A stretch of 64,000 nucleotides of DNA, taken from positions 1-64,000 of the forward strand of contig JADDOH010010024.1 of the NCBI GenBank assembly GCA_016648135.1, given 5' to 3'. The notes below the pieces were generated by a model that did no database searches, was not told where the DNA came from, and saw only the letters and a program-made list of their open reading frames with translations. Below, one piece after another: positions 1-11,510 of the stretch; position 1 is the stretch's first letter; every line of letters begins with the position of its first letter. The position numbers were made by a program, and so were the translations under genes. Source of the stretch: Agrypnia vestita (Eukaryota; Arthropoda; Insecta; Trichoptera; Phryganeidae).

Positions 1-554
1 ATAATTGCGGAAGAGGCTGCAATAAAGGCAATTTTGCATAAATGTCATAAAAAGTTACGGGTGTTTAAACTGCTTACATACTTTAAAATAATTTTATGTT
101 GTGCTTTATTCAATTGTCTATTATTATAAAAGTATGAAATGTCTCTTTATAATGAAGTGTTCATCTTGAATGCGATTCGAAAAACCTCAAAACTCGGTAA
201 AAGCATTCTGTTGTTCCTCGACGCCAAATTTATGATAACATATGGTCTTCTGACAACAATAATTTGTGATGGCGTTAAGATAAAGTATATAATACATAAC
301 AGATAAAGGCGTACTTTTACCATTAAATCATTTTAGTTTTGATTTTGTATTCGGGCCTTACTTGTGATAGTCTTTGTTTGCGTCAAAATTGACACTTTAG
401 AGATATTGCATTTCTTGATTTATGAGTGCTATTTATTTATCTTTTAACATGAATATTTCTTGTCACATTGATTCCCAGATTTTATTAAAATGAAAACCAG
501 TAATGGTAACAATAATTTTCCTAATTAAAATAAATACACGTCCGCGTAATAAAG
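1..554. other. AT-rich noncoding DNA
   Basis: I see no gene or element. It ends at MITE copy 1. Confidence 0.5.
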
Positions 555-701
555 GTACAGTTGCCGGCAAACTTCATGAAATTCTTTGGCTAAGTGGGGA
601 TGCGCAGAAGACGAAATTTGGGTCTAGTTGGTGGAAAGGTAGATGCGCAAACGTCCCCCCACTACGTCGCAGAATTTCAAGATGTTTGCCGGCTACTGTA
701 C
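555..701. repeat. Short foldback MITE, copy 1
   Basis: It begins gtacagttgccggcaaactt and ends with gatgtttgccggctactgtac, imperfect inverted repeats of about 30 bp. The other copy is at 40185-40334, in the same orientation and about 90 percent alike by eye. Both have tagatgcgcaaacgtccccc in the middle. Confidence 0.8.
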
Positions 702-2159
702 ACAGCCCTGATTACATAACCAGCGGCGCATCAGTCAATGTTAAGGTCGGCCTAACTTGTACGTGGCGTACAGTGCCACTACCAAGCCGGGCAGATCTGT
801 GGACGAGTGGCATGTACGCTACCAACGTATACATTCGTGTCGCTGTTTCACATTGCCCTCTGGATAGGAACAAGTACCTGACCGGATTATACTTATGGAC
901 AGGACTGGCGTAAAACGTAATATTTATCGTGTAGAGATTTGTAAATGGCGTGAAATCGTGATTGTAAAAAAAGCGTAACAAACATTTAAACTAGTTATGA
1001 AAAGCAGATCAGATGAAATGAGGGACGCCGCAATAGTCTGGAATGTATTGCTGGATGAAAATATGCGTCGGTAAAAACTGGATGAGAAAATATATCGCAA
1101 AAGCGACGGGAATGAATAGTAAGTCATGACTTCAAACGCATCATGTGCCGACAGTAATATGCAATGCGATATTATAGGTAATATTATGTTTGAAAATTGC
1201 TCGTTATTGTTTGATTTTTTAATACTCGGGTTTTTTGTAGATCCGTTAAGAGCGGATAAATTATTTTTAATAGTTTTTTTATATTGTACGCAATAAAGTT
1301 TGACAACTCCTTATTCAAAAGTATCTCAAAACTTAATCCACAATTTGTAATACATATAATATTTAAATGTACCTTGGGTAATATTAAGCTTACGATTATA
1401 TAAATTACTAATCAAAAATAATATTTTTTAAATAATTAAATATATAAAATAAATTACTAAGCAAATATAATTTATTTTTAAGGATCGTCAATTACAATAG
1501 TAAAATAATTTACATTGTTTAATGCGATAGTAATCGCGTACTTTCACACGTGATAGAATTGACAGCAATAAATTATGCTTCATGAATGACAAGGAAAATA
1601 TTTTTATTCAATGTGGATTGTAATAATGCAAAAACCTCAAAAATCAATTAATTGACAGGCTTGATGAAGTATTAAAAGGTTACTGTATTGTGTAACAGTA
1701 CATATTAAATAAATTTCGTACATCTTACCTGACATTATTTTTATCGAGAATTAAGATAACTCACGCAGCATATTTTGTGTATGGAGAAGAAAAGACATAA
1801 CGGGCAATCTTGCTTCTAATAATATTCCTATAAATCTGTCACAAACAACATGCAATAAATACATGCTACTTCTGCGTATCACGCGTAAGGAATTTGAAAG
1901 GAAACTTGTGATGGTCGACATAGAGATAGATTTAATAAATTTAGAAAATCTTAAAATAATAATATTCAAAAAAGTCAAGTATGGACATCAAAAATATATT
2001 TCTTCTGTTTGGAATCGTTTAAAAGTAAAAGCCTGATATATTTCTTCTCAAGATTCCATGTATTACAAGAGGCTAACAAAATATTGAATATTCAGCTATA
2101 CAAGTAATATTTCTTAGGTCTTTATTATACCTTAGATATAATTCTGTGTCAAACTAATA
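702..2159. other. Noncoding; moderate-GC segment then AT-rich DNA
   Basis: The first 210 bp (702-912) is GC-richer and may be part of a larger element around MITE copy 1; its frames show no domain. The rest is AT-rich with no supported feature. Confidence 0.4.
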
Positions 2160-2650
2160 TTGTTTATGACAATCCTAATAGACTCGACCTTGTGAGTAGG
2201 TGCGAACGAGCCTTTATTATTTATGAATCGGAACAGCAAGTCTCGCGTGTAGCGGGTGCTTTACTGTTATTTTAACGAAACGGACCAATCACAGGCGCGC
2301 TTTGCCTTCGACGGGTTGAGCCGGAGGCGACCGTCCCGATGACTGAATCCGGCCAATGGCGAGCGCCGGCGGTGAGGTCATCGCACATAAGATGAGTCAC
2401 TGCACTAGGGTGAATTTCGGAGATATGGTGCAATCGAGACTATAAAAGGAGCGAACACTATATACTCAGCCCCTTCAGTTCGAGACCAGACCTGCGAGCG
2501 GAAGCGCTGCCCGAGAGACTACTGCCAGAGACTTCATTTGGAGAACAGCATTTGCGGACGGAGTTGCTGCCCGGACGTATGGAGGAATCTACCATTCATC
2601 AGTACCAGAGAGGATCATACCGCCACTGTGTAACAGCTAAGGAACACATT
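2160..2650 (+). promoter_or_regulatory. Core-promoter-like block (TATA, CCAAT), probably LTR-derived
   Basis: The plus strand has accaatcac (2284) and ggccaatgg (2352), a TATA box in gactataaaaggagcg (2438), and tcagttcgag about 35 bp downstream, a good insect initiator. GC content falls off after 2600. The transcribed side shows two related segments (gagcggaagcgctgcccg and gcggacggagttgctgcccg) but no long frame; the best ATG (2579) gives 30 codons. It could be a gene promoter or the U3-R of an LTR element connected with the repeats at 4955-5475. Confidence 0.4.
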
Positions 2651-4954
2651 TATATTATCTATTACGGTTAATTATTTTCACTATCGAAATGTATTTATTT
2701 TGGGAATATTTGAGTTCGGAATAATTATGTGTAATTAAATATCACGATTGCTTGTGTGATATTGGTTCAAATCGTACAAGAATTCCGTTCCAAACGGATG
2801 TATTTTTATGCAAAGCGAATTTCATACCGTTTATGCTAAAATTTGAATACACGGATTTCTATATGAATTACTTAGTAGCATTATAATAATTACTGTATTG
2901 CATAAGTATTGCGCAATCCGGTCTTCAGTTAACTCTTTATGATTTGAGTACCTCGGTACATCTAGCTTAACAAGTAGCTTCAGAACAACGAGTAAAGGAC
3001 AGAATGGGGAGATCTAACTAAAGATTGGGGATATCTGGTTTGTGATGGCCTAGCTGGTTGGGGCGTAGATGCTTGCCGGCACTTGGGCGTGGAACCCGCA
3101 CAAGCCCCTGCAGGGTCCCTTAAAGGCGGGGCCTCCTTGTTGCTCGGGTCGTCAATAAACCGACCTCTTTCCTCACCAGGCGCAGGGCCACATAACCCAC
3201 AAAAGGTTCCCTTTGTCTTTGGAAGGATTTTCATGCCTGAATGCTGTAAAACCTTGATAGAAAACGTTAACTTCTATTTCGTCCTCTGTAAGAAAGACAG
3301 GGCCAGAATAAATATAAAAATCATTCACTCATATGGAATAGCTGGGATATTATAAATATGTTACTAACACTCTAACATTTGTCCAAAGTAAATGTTGCAA
3401 GATGCAGAATCGTGGGACGCCCTTCTGAAAAGGCATGAGATTGCACAATAATTTGTAACATCGCTGACTATGCCCGCAAAGGAGGCTAATGTCGTCATCA
3501 ATTCGTACCAAAAGAGTACATGATTCTTCAAACACCGGCCTAAAAGAAAGGCGCCTCAAGACAACACACATCATCAGAAACTCGTACCAAAAGAGTACGG
3601 CCTTCTCAATTATAAGCCTAAAAGAAGGGCGTCACGGGATCACATCTCGTAAAGAAGAGATAGAGTCTCGGGATGCAGTAAGTTCCGGAGGAACAAGGGG
3701 GGTCGTTTAGTCACTAGGAAGTCGGCCACCGGGTCTAGGCGGGCGCGGGGCCTAAACCCCCCTCGGCAGAGATGCTGAGGGTTTAAAAAAACCAAAATTT
3801 AGCATTCAAAGAAACTATTATTTCATATAAACTCACGGGCTGTTGTAGAATCCTTTCGAACAAACCATCCCCGAGACCTTATCTACTTATTTATAAAGAA
3901 GTTTCGCTTCAAAAATGTCGTATTTCGTAAATAGCAAATATATGTATTATTTTCTCACGCAATTAATATGAACAGGTTCATGCACGTCTAGGACGAAACC
4001 ATTCAAGGTAAGAATTTGCTAATACAAAGTGTTTATAATTATTAATTTCAGTGTTATTTAATATGTGTGAATTTTTCCCTTTGCAACGTTCGAACAATTC
4101 TACTGGTTTGTCCCCGAACGGAAATGTTTTATTTCTAATACACGAATTCTTCTGGTGAACGTATTTTATTGTAACATAAATGTATAGATTATTAGGTTCG
4201 TTAGATGTTTTTATTACGTAATATTATGCAAGTGTTTCCACACTGCTCCTATAAAAGAATTTGAAGTTATTACGATACACAACGGGGTCCTTCATCCATT
4301 AGACGAATCATGTGCCAATTCAACGACGTATTACGAATAGTATATATTGTATTTATCGAGATTTAGTCGCATTTATTATTTCTAGTGAGGTTTTTAGTAT
4401 TGGTTCCAGGCGCCATTATGAGGCGGAAATAGTTCATATTCATAGCCCGACTGCAATAGGTATTTTTGTCGCGTAAGAGGTAGCACTTTTAGGAATATAA
4501 CTGTGTTTTATGTTTCGTCCCTGACGGACAGGATGGTATAGCTGTGGCTATTTAGGTAATATACTTAGTAAATGCAAAGGGCATTAGGTATTATCGATTT
4601 CGTCTGCGAACCCAAGATGTTAGAAATATTTTTAGTTAATATTTTTAGTTAATATTGCATTCAAAAGCGCAATTTTCACAGAATAATTATTTCCAGTTAA
4701 TAATATATATTTTAGTTAAATGTATAGTTAGCACAGGCAGAGTATTAATATTGTATAGAATACATTATTTATAATATTTCAAGAAGGTATAATATTTTAT
4801 TCCGCGATCCTTTTATAGTTACAGCGTATCTGTCGACCTCAGCCGTTGCCACCCGCGCCATACAACTATTTTCGCTAACATCATACGGCAAATGACTTTA
4901 TTCATTGCAATGAAATTTATATTATTTAATATTATTTTCCACGACGTATTTTTG
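2651..4954. other. Noncoding, possibly interior of a degenerate LTR-type element
   Basis: A GC-richer part (3040-3240 and 3690-3780, with ccgggtctaggcgggcgcgg) is flanked by AT-rich DNA. No gag, pol or env motif is visible on either strand. It links the promoter-like block at 2160 with the primer-site-like repeats at 4955. Confidence 0.35.
3500..3640 (+). repeat. Short direct repeat (about 80 bp unit)
   Basis: tcgtaccaaaagagtac occurs at about 3502 and 3582, each followed by a cctaaaagaa(a)gggcg phrase. Nothing links it to a known element. Confidence 0.6.
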
Positions 4955-5475
4955 ACGGGTCACCCCATAGGATTCATCACATTGTTAGCCGCGGCCAGGA
5001 GTTGGCAAATTAATTGAATATAATAGCTAAAATTAAATATCAACTCGCGGCGATTAAGCAACGGCCTTTTAAATAAATTATTAATACAAAATTCATCGTT
5101 AATACGTTAAGAAGACCCCACTATCTAACTGGATCATCACAGTTGGTAGCCGCGACCAGGAGATCGAAATGAAATAATATACCTGATGATAATAAAATTC
5201 AACTCGCGTCAACTATTTTACGACTGTATAATATTTTTCATATAACAGAAAACATCTCTAGAAAATACCGTCATTTGACGAGGACCCTCTATCTACCTGA
5301 CACATCACAGTGCTTACCGTGACCAGGAGAACGATTTATATTGAAATACAATAAAATGCTTTATAATATTAATTGAACATCATTTCGACATTAAATACAG
5401 CCTGCTCGATTTGATTAGGATGCCCACTATCTACACAGACTACCTAGCTGAATCATCACAAACTGACAATCAAAA
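4955..5475 (+). repeat. Degenerate 150-170 bp repeats with primer-binding-site-like motifs
   Basis: Four units are recognisable by tcatcacattgttagccgcg..ccaggag (4972), tcatcacagttggtagccgcg..ccaggag (5132), acatcacagtgcttaccgtg..ccaggag (5302) and tcatcacaaactga (5452). Most are preceded by a ccc-ctatcta phrase. The tgg-tagccgcgaccagg motif after ..caca resembles the junction of an LTR with its primer-binding site in insect LTR retrotransposons. No gag or pol is visible. Confidence 0.5.
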
Positions 5476-5477
5476 AA

Positions 5478-5720
5478 CATAATAATTTCGTTGTCTGTCC
5501 GTTCCTGTAACTTCGTGTAACGTGCGTAATTTCGTTCGAAATCACGGCTAAAAAAACGGCCGGAGGCGGGGCTTAAACCCCGGGTCACAAAACCCGAACC
5601 GGCCGATTAACGCTTGTTTCTACGGCCGCCTCTCGCAGACCGTCAAAAAGATGCTATAAATATATAAGCACTAGGGCTTAGCAAAGACGCGAACCAATGT
5701 TCCGTCATTAGTGACGGGTT
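5478..5720 (-). mobile_element. tRNA-derived SINE, family A
   Basis: On the minus strand the sequence carries a tRNA-like head with an A-box-like segment (ggccgtagaaacaagcg) and a B-box-like ggggtttaagccccg, then a tail rich in gtctgtcc-related repeats. It matches 39838-40110 along its length (cggccggag, cgaaccggcc, tacggccRcc). Confidence 0.65.
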
Positions 5721-7057
5721 ACAGCTAGTTATATTGTATTATTAGAGTGAAATGTCTGTTGGAAATATGCGAATTACGTGAATACGCGACATTTTTATTC
5801 TGACGGCACATTTTTCCGTGAGAAAACGAATCTACTTCTATTGTTTATTAAATAGGAAAATTTTAATAGGTACTGTGTAGTCGAGAAATATTTTACAATT
5901 ATACATAAATTATTTATCTTAACTAAATTATTATAATTAGACAAGATTTTAATGGCGAAGGTCTTTCATATTCCCTTTCCCTGGGGGCTGCCCTGCAGAG
6001 TTGCCGTCCGGACAGTTGGAGCGAATTACAATTTTGACTGACCGCTTCCCGTCCGATTTAATGCGCATTGTCTGGCGTAAAACATCATCGCGACTCGGGC
6101 GCGTCGCCCGTGGCTGCGGGCTGTGGACAGTGTGGACACGGCAGGGCACTAACGGTTCGTCGCTCCGCTGGACGTCTGCACAGCCGTTTGCCGCCATGTT
6201 AGATTGCCTTATTAATTACAGTTCTATGACAGTTTTCTTGACCTGGAACCACTGATGTACAATATCACGTGTAGGCGCCATTATTACTACGTTATTCATC
6301 ATATTAAATACGACAATTTTGAGGTTGGCAACAATGATTAAAAGAGAGGTGACAGATTATGTATGGTAACGGATTATTCGAATGACAATACTCTTATTAT
6401 CGATATAACAATTATACGCGTAATAATTATACGTGTCTCGAGTGTTAGAAAACCGATTATCTCATTGTCAACCCTGTCTATCAAAATCTTTCTCTCTGAC
6501 AAGATTTATAAAGTAAAAAATCACAAATCTAATTAGGAGTTGAGGAAATAAAGTAGGTACCTACCCAATCTTTCATCATCATCGCTATCAGCCTTTACTA
6601 TTGTTTCCTAAAACCGGCTAGATAGATGAAATAACGAAATTCTGCGGAAATAGGTACACGGCAGTGGAGTAACCCTCTATGATTAGAATGTGGATTAGAG
6701 AAATAGGTTTAGATCTACCCATATCTATTGGTGCCCTTCTCCGAACAAATTGTTAGTTGAAGATTGACAGCCGATTGGCTGGAAACATAGTTTATCTTTT
6801 TTTTGCTTCGATAGTTATTTTTGTCTGTGACTTAATATAAATTGTTAACTTTGCCAGTTTCAACACAGTCGAATAGTTTTAATTTCCTATCACAATTTGG
6901 ATAGTTTTAATAATTATTAAAACGTGACAAAAACATTCCCGTTCAAAAAAAAGAATTAATATAAATAGGTACGTCGGTACATACATTGCGGGAAAATTAA
7001 AATAAATAAGTAGGTACGTAGGTTGGAAATTAAATCGGTGCGTAGGTAGGTACTTAC
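5721..7057. other. Noncoding apart from the GC island; proposed downstream intron
   Basis: AT-rich DNA with ggtaggtacgta-type lepidopteran motifs (6963-7055). In the minus-strand gene this is the intron that follows the EB exon. Confidence 0.4.
5941..6200. other. GC-rich island, coding status unclear
   Basis: A 260 bp CpG-rich patch is open on both strands (84 codons plus, 82 codons minus starting MAANGCADVQRSDEP). Neither frame resembles a known domain, and the minus frame lacks the cysteine pattern expected of an EB exon. A plus-strand tract ccctttccctgggggctgccctgcag looks like an acceptor. It could be an exon or a regulatory CpG patch 0.9 kb from the EB exon. Confidence 0.35.
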
Positions 7058-7190
7058 ATTGCAAGCAAGTGGTCTCATTGAGGGCTGCGTAGTAAGGCAG
7101 GCAGGCGCACCTCCCCCGCTGGCAGTGCCCCCCCGCCAGCCCGCCGCAGCCCTGCGCGGCTCCGCAGGCGGCCCCCAGCCTCCCCCTCTC
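7058..7190 (-). CDS. Internal exon encoding a six-cysteine EB/EGF-like module
   Basis: On the minus strand an acceptor (ttattattccgcag) is followed by 133 open bases ending in AAT|GTAAGTACC. In phase 0 the peptide runs from ERGRLGAACGAA to LPYYAALNETTCLQ. Its six cysteines fall at exon residues 9, 15, 23, 28, 30 and 42, spacing C-x5-C-x7-C-x4-C-x-C-x11-C. This is the disulphide pattern of EB/EGF-like modules found in extracellular insect proteins; NETT is a possible N-glycosylation sequon. The exon is far more GC-rich than its surroundings. It leaves phase 1, so at least one further exon is needed; I find none to the left in the window. Phase 0 entry matches the signal-peptide exon at 28211-28279. 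Other reading frames are also open because of the GC bias, but only this one gives the cysteine pattern. Confidence 0.7.
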
Positions 7191-7769
7191 CTGCGGAATA
7201 ATAAACGGCCGTCAAACAATCATATCTGGCGGGAAACACGCCGAGCCGCCCAATTCTCAACATGGCCGCGCGCTACTTGACGATAGGTGAAACATCGCGA
7301 GAATCGAAAGTACAATTAGATATTTTTTTAAATCAACCAACGTATACCTCCTTCGTACTGTGTTCAGCTCGGTACGCAGTGTTGATGGCGTTTAACAGAG
7401 CTGCCCCGAAATTCTTACAGCTACATTCCTTCCAAAATTCATATAAGGACATCAATGTCCTTATAACAATAATCATGGACAGAACCAACTTTTTATTTTC
7501 TTTTGTAAGACGCTGGACAATCAGTAAAGTAACTTATACCGACTATTAATAATTCTGGTTCAAATTTCTGCGAAGTAACGGTAATTTTATTTTAATGGAA
7601 AAGGGTGTCACGTGTCCCGTAGACAGCGTGACCCATGACCGTCCAAATCCTGCAACAAATGTACACACGAAAACAGCATCTGCGATAGTGAATAAAAGAT
7701 TCTTACAATTTCCCACATACAGCCTAGGAAAATAGATTATCCTGAGCGCGACTTTGGTCCGAAGGAGGT

Positions 7770-7904
7770 ATGGAAGAGATGGATGCGTTGATCAGAAACC
7801 CCGAAGTCGGCTGCGAGGGCGACCCGCGACCCGCGACCGAGACTCGCGGAAGTGCACTACGGACCGTGCCTCGTCTAACTGAGGCCACTGTATGTCATTA
7901 CTAA
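7770..7904 (+). CDS. Short open frame, 44 residues, doubtful
   Basis: ATG at 7770 opens MEEMDALIRNPEVGCEGDPR and ends at TAA 7904. It lies in a GC-rich patch (7740-7890) immediately upstream of the EB-module exon in the gene's direction. No family is recognised; the patch may simply be a GC island. Confidence 0.15.
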   Translation: MEEMDALIRNPEVGCEGDPRPATETRGSALRTVPRLTEATVCHY

Positions 7905-8114
7905 TATGAAAAGGAATGAAGAGATTGTTTTAATCTGTGATATTCTTTATGTGAGAGTCCGGTGGTGTCAATGGAACTCCGTCGTCACTTCGCAAGTTTA
8001 TTCAGGCGCGATACCACAGCGTAATGTGGGCTCCTCGCGGCCGTGTCTATTTACACACAAGCCGGTCCCTGAATCTCGAAGGCGCGCGTCGTCTTGTGAC
8101 GTCTCCGCGACAGT

Positions 8115-8117
<3 letters not shown>

Positions 8118-8171
<54 letters not shown>
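8118..8171. repeat. CA then TA microsatellite
   Basis: About 32 bases of (CA)n are followed by about 20 bases of (TA)n. A second (TA)n tract lies at 8557-8577 on the other side of the palindrome. Confidence 0.95.
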
Positions 8172-8203
8172 GTTTTGCTTGAGGTTTCCGCGAGCGTTAT
8201 TGT

Positions 8204-8557
8204 ATGTAACAAAAGGAACTTCTGGACTCCCTCGCGTTTTCTGTAAATGGTCTCCGTGAGAAGACCAAGGCCGACGTTTCGACACGGTATCACGTGCCAT
8301 TGTCAAGGCTAAAAGGCCTCAAAAGTTACGGACTAGCCGTACTTGTTCGCGGGTGACATGAAAGTCTCCCACCAATAAGGCATTATTGGTGGGAGACTTT
8401 CATGTCACCCGCGAACAAGTACGGCTAGTCCGTAACTTTTGAGGCCTTTTAGCCTTGACAATGGCACGTGATACCGTGTCGAAACGTCGGCCTTGGTCTT
8501 CTCACGGAGACCATTTACAGAAAACGCGAGGGAGTCCAGAAGTTCCTTTTGTTACAT
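8204..8557. repeat. 354 bp palindrome with arms that appear identical
   Basis: The left arm starts atgtaacaaaaggaacttct and the right arm ends with its reverse complement. Reading base by base, about 174 bp per arm match without a visible difference, around the short centre aataaggcatt at about 8380. Both sides adjoin TA microsatellites, with 33 unpaired bases (8171-8203) on the left. No terminal duplication or coding content was found. It is either a very recent inverted duplication, a long foldback element, or an assembly artefact. Confidence 0.9.
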
Positions 8558-8839
8558 ATATATATATATATATATATTTGTGCATATAGTATTTCATAGC
8601 ACAAGCGTTTAGCTTAGTTTGAAAATAGTAAGAATATTGATGTGACACGTATTCCGTGTTCGCATCTCTATTTATTTTAAAAAATAAAAAAATATAAAAA
8701 AATATATATATATATATGAAAATCGAGATACATTACATAATACTGCATTGTTCATCTTGTAAAAAAATGCAATTTTACGTTAAGTTGTGAAAAAGATAGA
8801 TAACTTCCTGTCACGTAGGAATGCTGGATGTTATCCCCT
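8558..8839. other. AT-rich DNA with TA microsatellites
   Basis: TA tracts at 8557-8577 and 8700-8717, nothing else. Confidence 0.6.
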
Positions 8840-9010
8840 ATTTTGTTTTGCTTCTGTAATCATCAATCAAAAATAATCAAAACAAATCGCAAAACACCCA
8901 AGCTTGAGTAAATCACATAGATATGAGATAATTGTGATCTCACCGGGAATCGAACCCGGAACCGTCAATGTGAGAAGCCAGCTTCATGCACTAGGCTACG
9001 AAGGCCGCCA
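8840..9010 (-). mobile_element. tRNA-derived SINE, family B
   Basis: The minus strand starts ggcggccttcgtagcctagt, an A-box-like segment, followed by ccgggttcgattcccggtga, a perfect B box. The body continues leftward (tcatatctatgtgatttac) with no 3' CCA and no closing acceptor stem, so it is a SINE and not a tRNA gene. Confidence 0.65.
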
Positions 9011-9552
9011 ATCTGTATGTATTAAGAATATTAATATTGTAAATAAATAAATGTATTAAAAAAAATCAATTAGGAGCAAATGCACAGGTAGGTAGGTACC
9101 TACAGTCGTCAATAAGTAGTAGGTACATCGGGATTTTTTTTAGAAAATTCATACGATATACGTTCCAAATTTGACACGAGTCAAATTGACTTATGAAATC
9201 TGTTTAATTTAGACAGCTCTGGTCGTCAATCGTATTATCTCTGAGTTAAACCGAAAAACTAACTAAACTAATGTGCCGGTGTGCCTTTTTCTGATAATTA
9301 TTTTCATTTTATAATTATTTTATGATTCACTTAGCAATTCAGGTCAAGAAATTCGTGCACCGTGTTGACCTATCAAATATTTTTTGCAGGACGATTGACT
9401 AGTACATGGAGGCCCAACATTAACAACTGTAATATGCCTGGAAAAACCTGCAAGTGTAGACAAAAGCGGGTAATTATTGAAACCAATATTTGAATCTGAT
9501 GTTGGCTAAATCCAAGTTCCCGGTCCCATCGCATATATAATAAAAATGAGTA
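9011..9552. other. AT-rich noncoding DNA
   Basis: It contains taggtaggtacctac at 9090; no element recognised. Confidence 0.5.
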
Positions 9553-10067
9553 TCTATACCTATAAAACTCAATGTCTGTCTATATAAATCAACACCGTTC
9601 GACCTATCGTACCCAAAATTTGGAAACTTATTCTTTAGGACTCGGCGGGTAACATACGCGACATTTCTCCCCTATTCTTATACTCCTTCCCCTCCCCTGA
9701 CATATTTTCGGTGCAAATCTGTACCGTTTGACTGATCGTACTCAACATCTGGAAACTTATTCTTTAGGATTCGGCGGGTAACATAGGCGACATTTCTACC
9801 CTATTCTTATACTCCTTCCCCTCCCCTGACACATTTTCGGTGCAAATCTGTACCGTTTGACCGATAGTAATCAAAATTTGAAAACTTATTCTTTGGGACT
9901 TAGCACGTAACATAGGCTATAATTCCTCCCTCCCCTTTTACCTTTTCTCCTCACCTGATATATTTTCGATGCAAATCTATACCGTTCGAATCAAACCTTT
10001 GTTTCCCCCAAAAAAATTATTTTCAACTTAACCCTTAACCCGTGCAACGCCGGGTACGAACAGCTAG
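9553..10067 (+). mobile_element. Nonautonomous Helitron, family 1, with three 130 bp internal repeats
   Basis: It starts TCTATACCTATAAAACTC after an A and ends CTAG before a T, with the hairpin cccgtgcaacgccggg just before the terminus. Insertion between A and T, a 5' TC, a 3' CTRR and a subterminal hairpin define Helitrons. The interior has three tandem units of about 130 bp starting accgttYgac (9592, 9723, 9852), each with cttattctttaggactcggcggg. There is no Rep/helicase sequence. Related copies lie at 34.1, 56.9 and 59.3-59.95 kb. Confidence 0.8.
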
Positions 10068-10399
10068 TTACACTATATTATTGAACGTGTTATTAATAAA
10101 ATGAAAGATAATTTATGTTTAAATAATAAGTATCCCTATAGTCAAGAATACAACCGAACTTGAATTTTGATGAAATTTTCCCACTTGCTGGTTTAAAAGC
10201 AGTTATTTCAAGTTTAAAAATGATAAATTTTGACACTTCACGCCATAGATGCATAAACTAATGAGATTGAATAAAGTTAAGAAGACGAAAGTGATTAATT
10301 TATTTTTGAATTGGTGAGTCTCAAAATGTTTTTTCTTTGAGAAATTAATCATTTTTGGGATTATTTCTTGTTATTTTAGTTAATTATTATATGTATACC

Positions 10400-10826
10400 T
10401 ACGGTTATTATGTTTGGTTAGGTTAGGTTATAAGATTTGGTTAGGTTAGGTTATTAGGTTTGGTTGGGTTAGGTTATTAGGTTTGGTTTGGTTTGGTTAG
10501 GTTAGGTAATTAGGTTTGGTTAGGTTAGGTTATTAGGTTAGGTTAGGTTAGGTTATTAGGTTTGGTTATTAAGTTAGGTTAGGTTATTAGGTATGGTTAT
10601 GTTAGGTTATTAGGTTAGGTTGGTTTAAGTTATTAGGTTAGGTTAGGTTAGTTTATTAGGTTTGATTTGGTTAAGTTAGGTTATTAGGTTTGGTTAGGTT
10701 ATTAGGTTAGGTTAGATTAGGTTAGGTTAGGTTTGGTTAGGTTAGGTTTGGTTTGGTAAGATTAGGTTATTAAGTTTGGTTAGTTTTGGTTAGGTTTGGT
10801 TTGGTTTGGTTATTAGATTTGGTTAG
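10400..10826 (+). repeat. Interstitial TTAGG-like array
   Basis: About 420 bp is built from ggttaggttaggttattagg and variants (ggtttggtt). TTAGG is the ancestral insect telomere unit. The array is degenerate, interrupted by tta and ttt insertions, and continues directly into a different satellite at 10827, so it is not a chromosome end. Confidence 0.85.
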
Positions 10827-11105
10827 TTTCCGTTTTTAACACAAAATTGACCTTTTCCTATCAGATACGTCATCCAGACTTATCACCGTTTTTAATAAAA
10901 AATTGGCCTTTTCCCTACCGGATATGTAATCCAGCTTATCTCCATTTTTAACAAAAAATTGGCCTTTTCCCTACCGGATACGTCATCCGGACATATTTCC
11001 GTTTTTAACAAAAAATTTGCCTTTCCCCTGCCGGATACGTCATCCAGACTTATTTCCGTTTTTAACACGAAATTAGCCTTTTCCCTACCGGATACATCAT
11101 CCTTT
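10827..11105 (+). repeat. 57 bp satellite, about five copies
   Basis: Units of cgtttttaacaaaaaattgg, then ccttttccctaccggatacg, then tcatccagacttatttc are repeated about five times with several differences between units. It starts where the TTAGG-like array stops. Confidence 0.9.
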
Positions 11106-11510
11106 GTTTTTATTAATAAATGATTTTTTTAAATATTTTTTAAAAGAATTCAAATAATTTATAGATTTTTATTTATTTTTCTATATTTGACTGTTTGCGT
11201 AAATATTTGGTGTTGCCATGAAAAACAAAATTTATATTGCATAATATTTATTATTGTTTATGGTTTGCCTTTTTTTCTTCTGTATACCTTTTTCTATGGT
11301 TCTGAAAGTAATTATTGACATTCAAAATGTATGGTACAATTATCGAAATTTTAAAATGCAATGCTTCATTTAATACTTATTATTTAAGTGTGAAATATTT
11401 TTATATCGTAATCAGGACATTCAATTATATAGTGAAATAATTACTTTTATTGTATAAACACCGGGACCGTCATCTTGGATTATCCCACGCATATTAAGGA
11501 AATAGCAGAA
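11106..11510. other. AT-rich noncoding DNA
   Basis: Nothing recognised between the 57 bp satellite and the hairpin array. Confidence 0.5.

Noticed and set aside
503..913. 136-codon open frame
   Set aside because: It runs through the foldback MITE at 555-701; the MITE copy at 40185 does not keep the frame.
7906..8306. Frames of 117 and 102 codons on opposite strands
   Set aside because: Both cross the CA/TA microsatellite and the palindrome arm; no domain.
8935..9010. Possible tRNA gene
   Set aside because: The boxes fit, but there is no closing acceptor stem and the sequence continues as a SINE body.
10400..10826. True telomere end
   Set aside because: It is degenerate and flanked by ordinary sequence on both sides.
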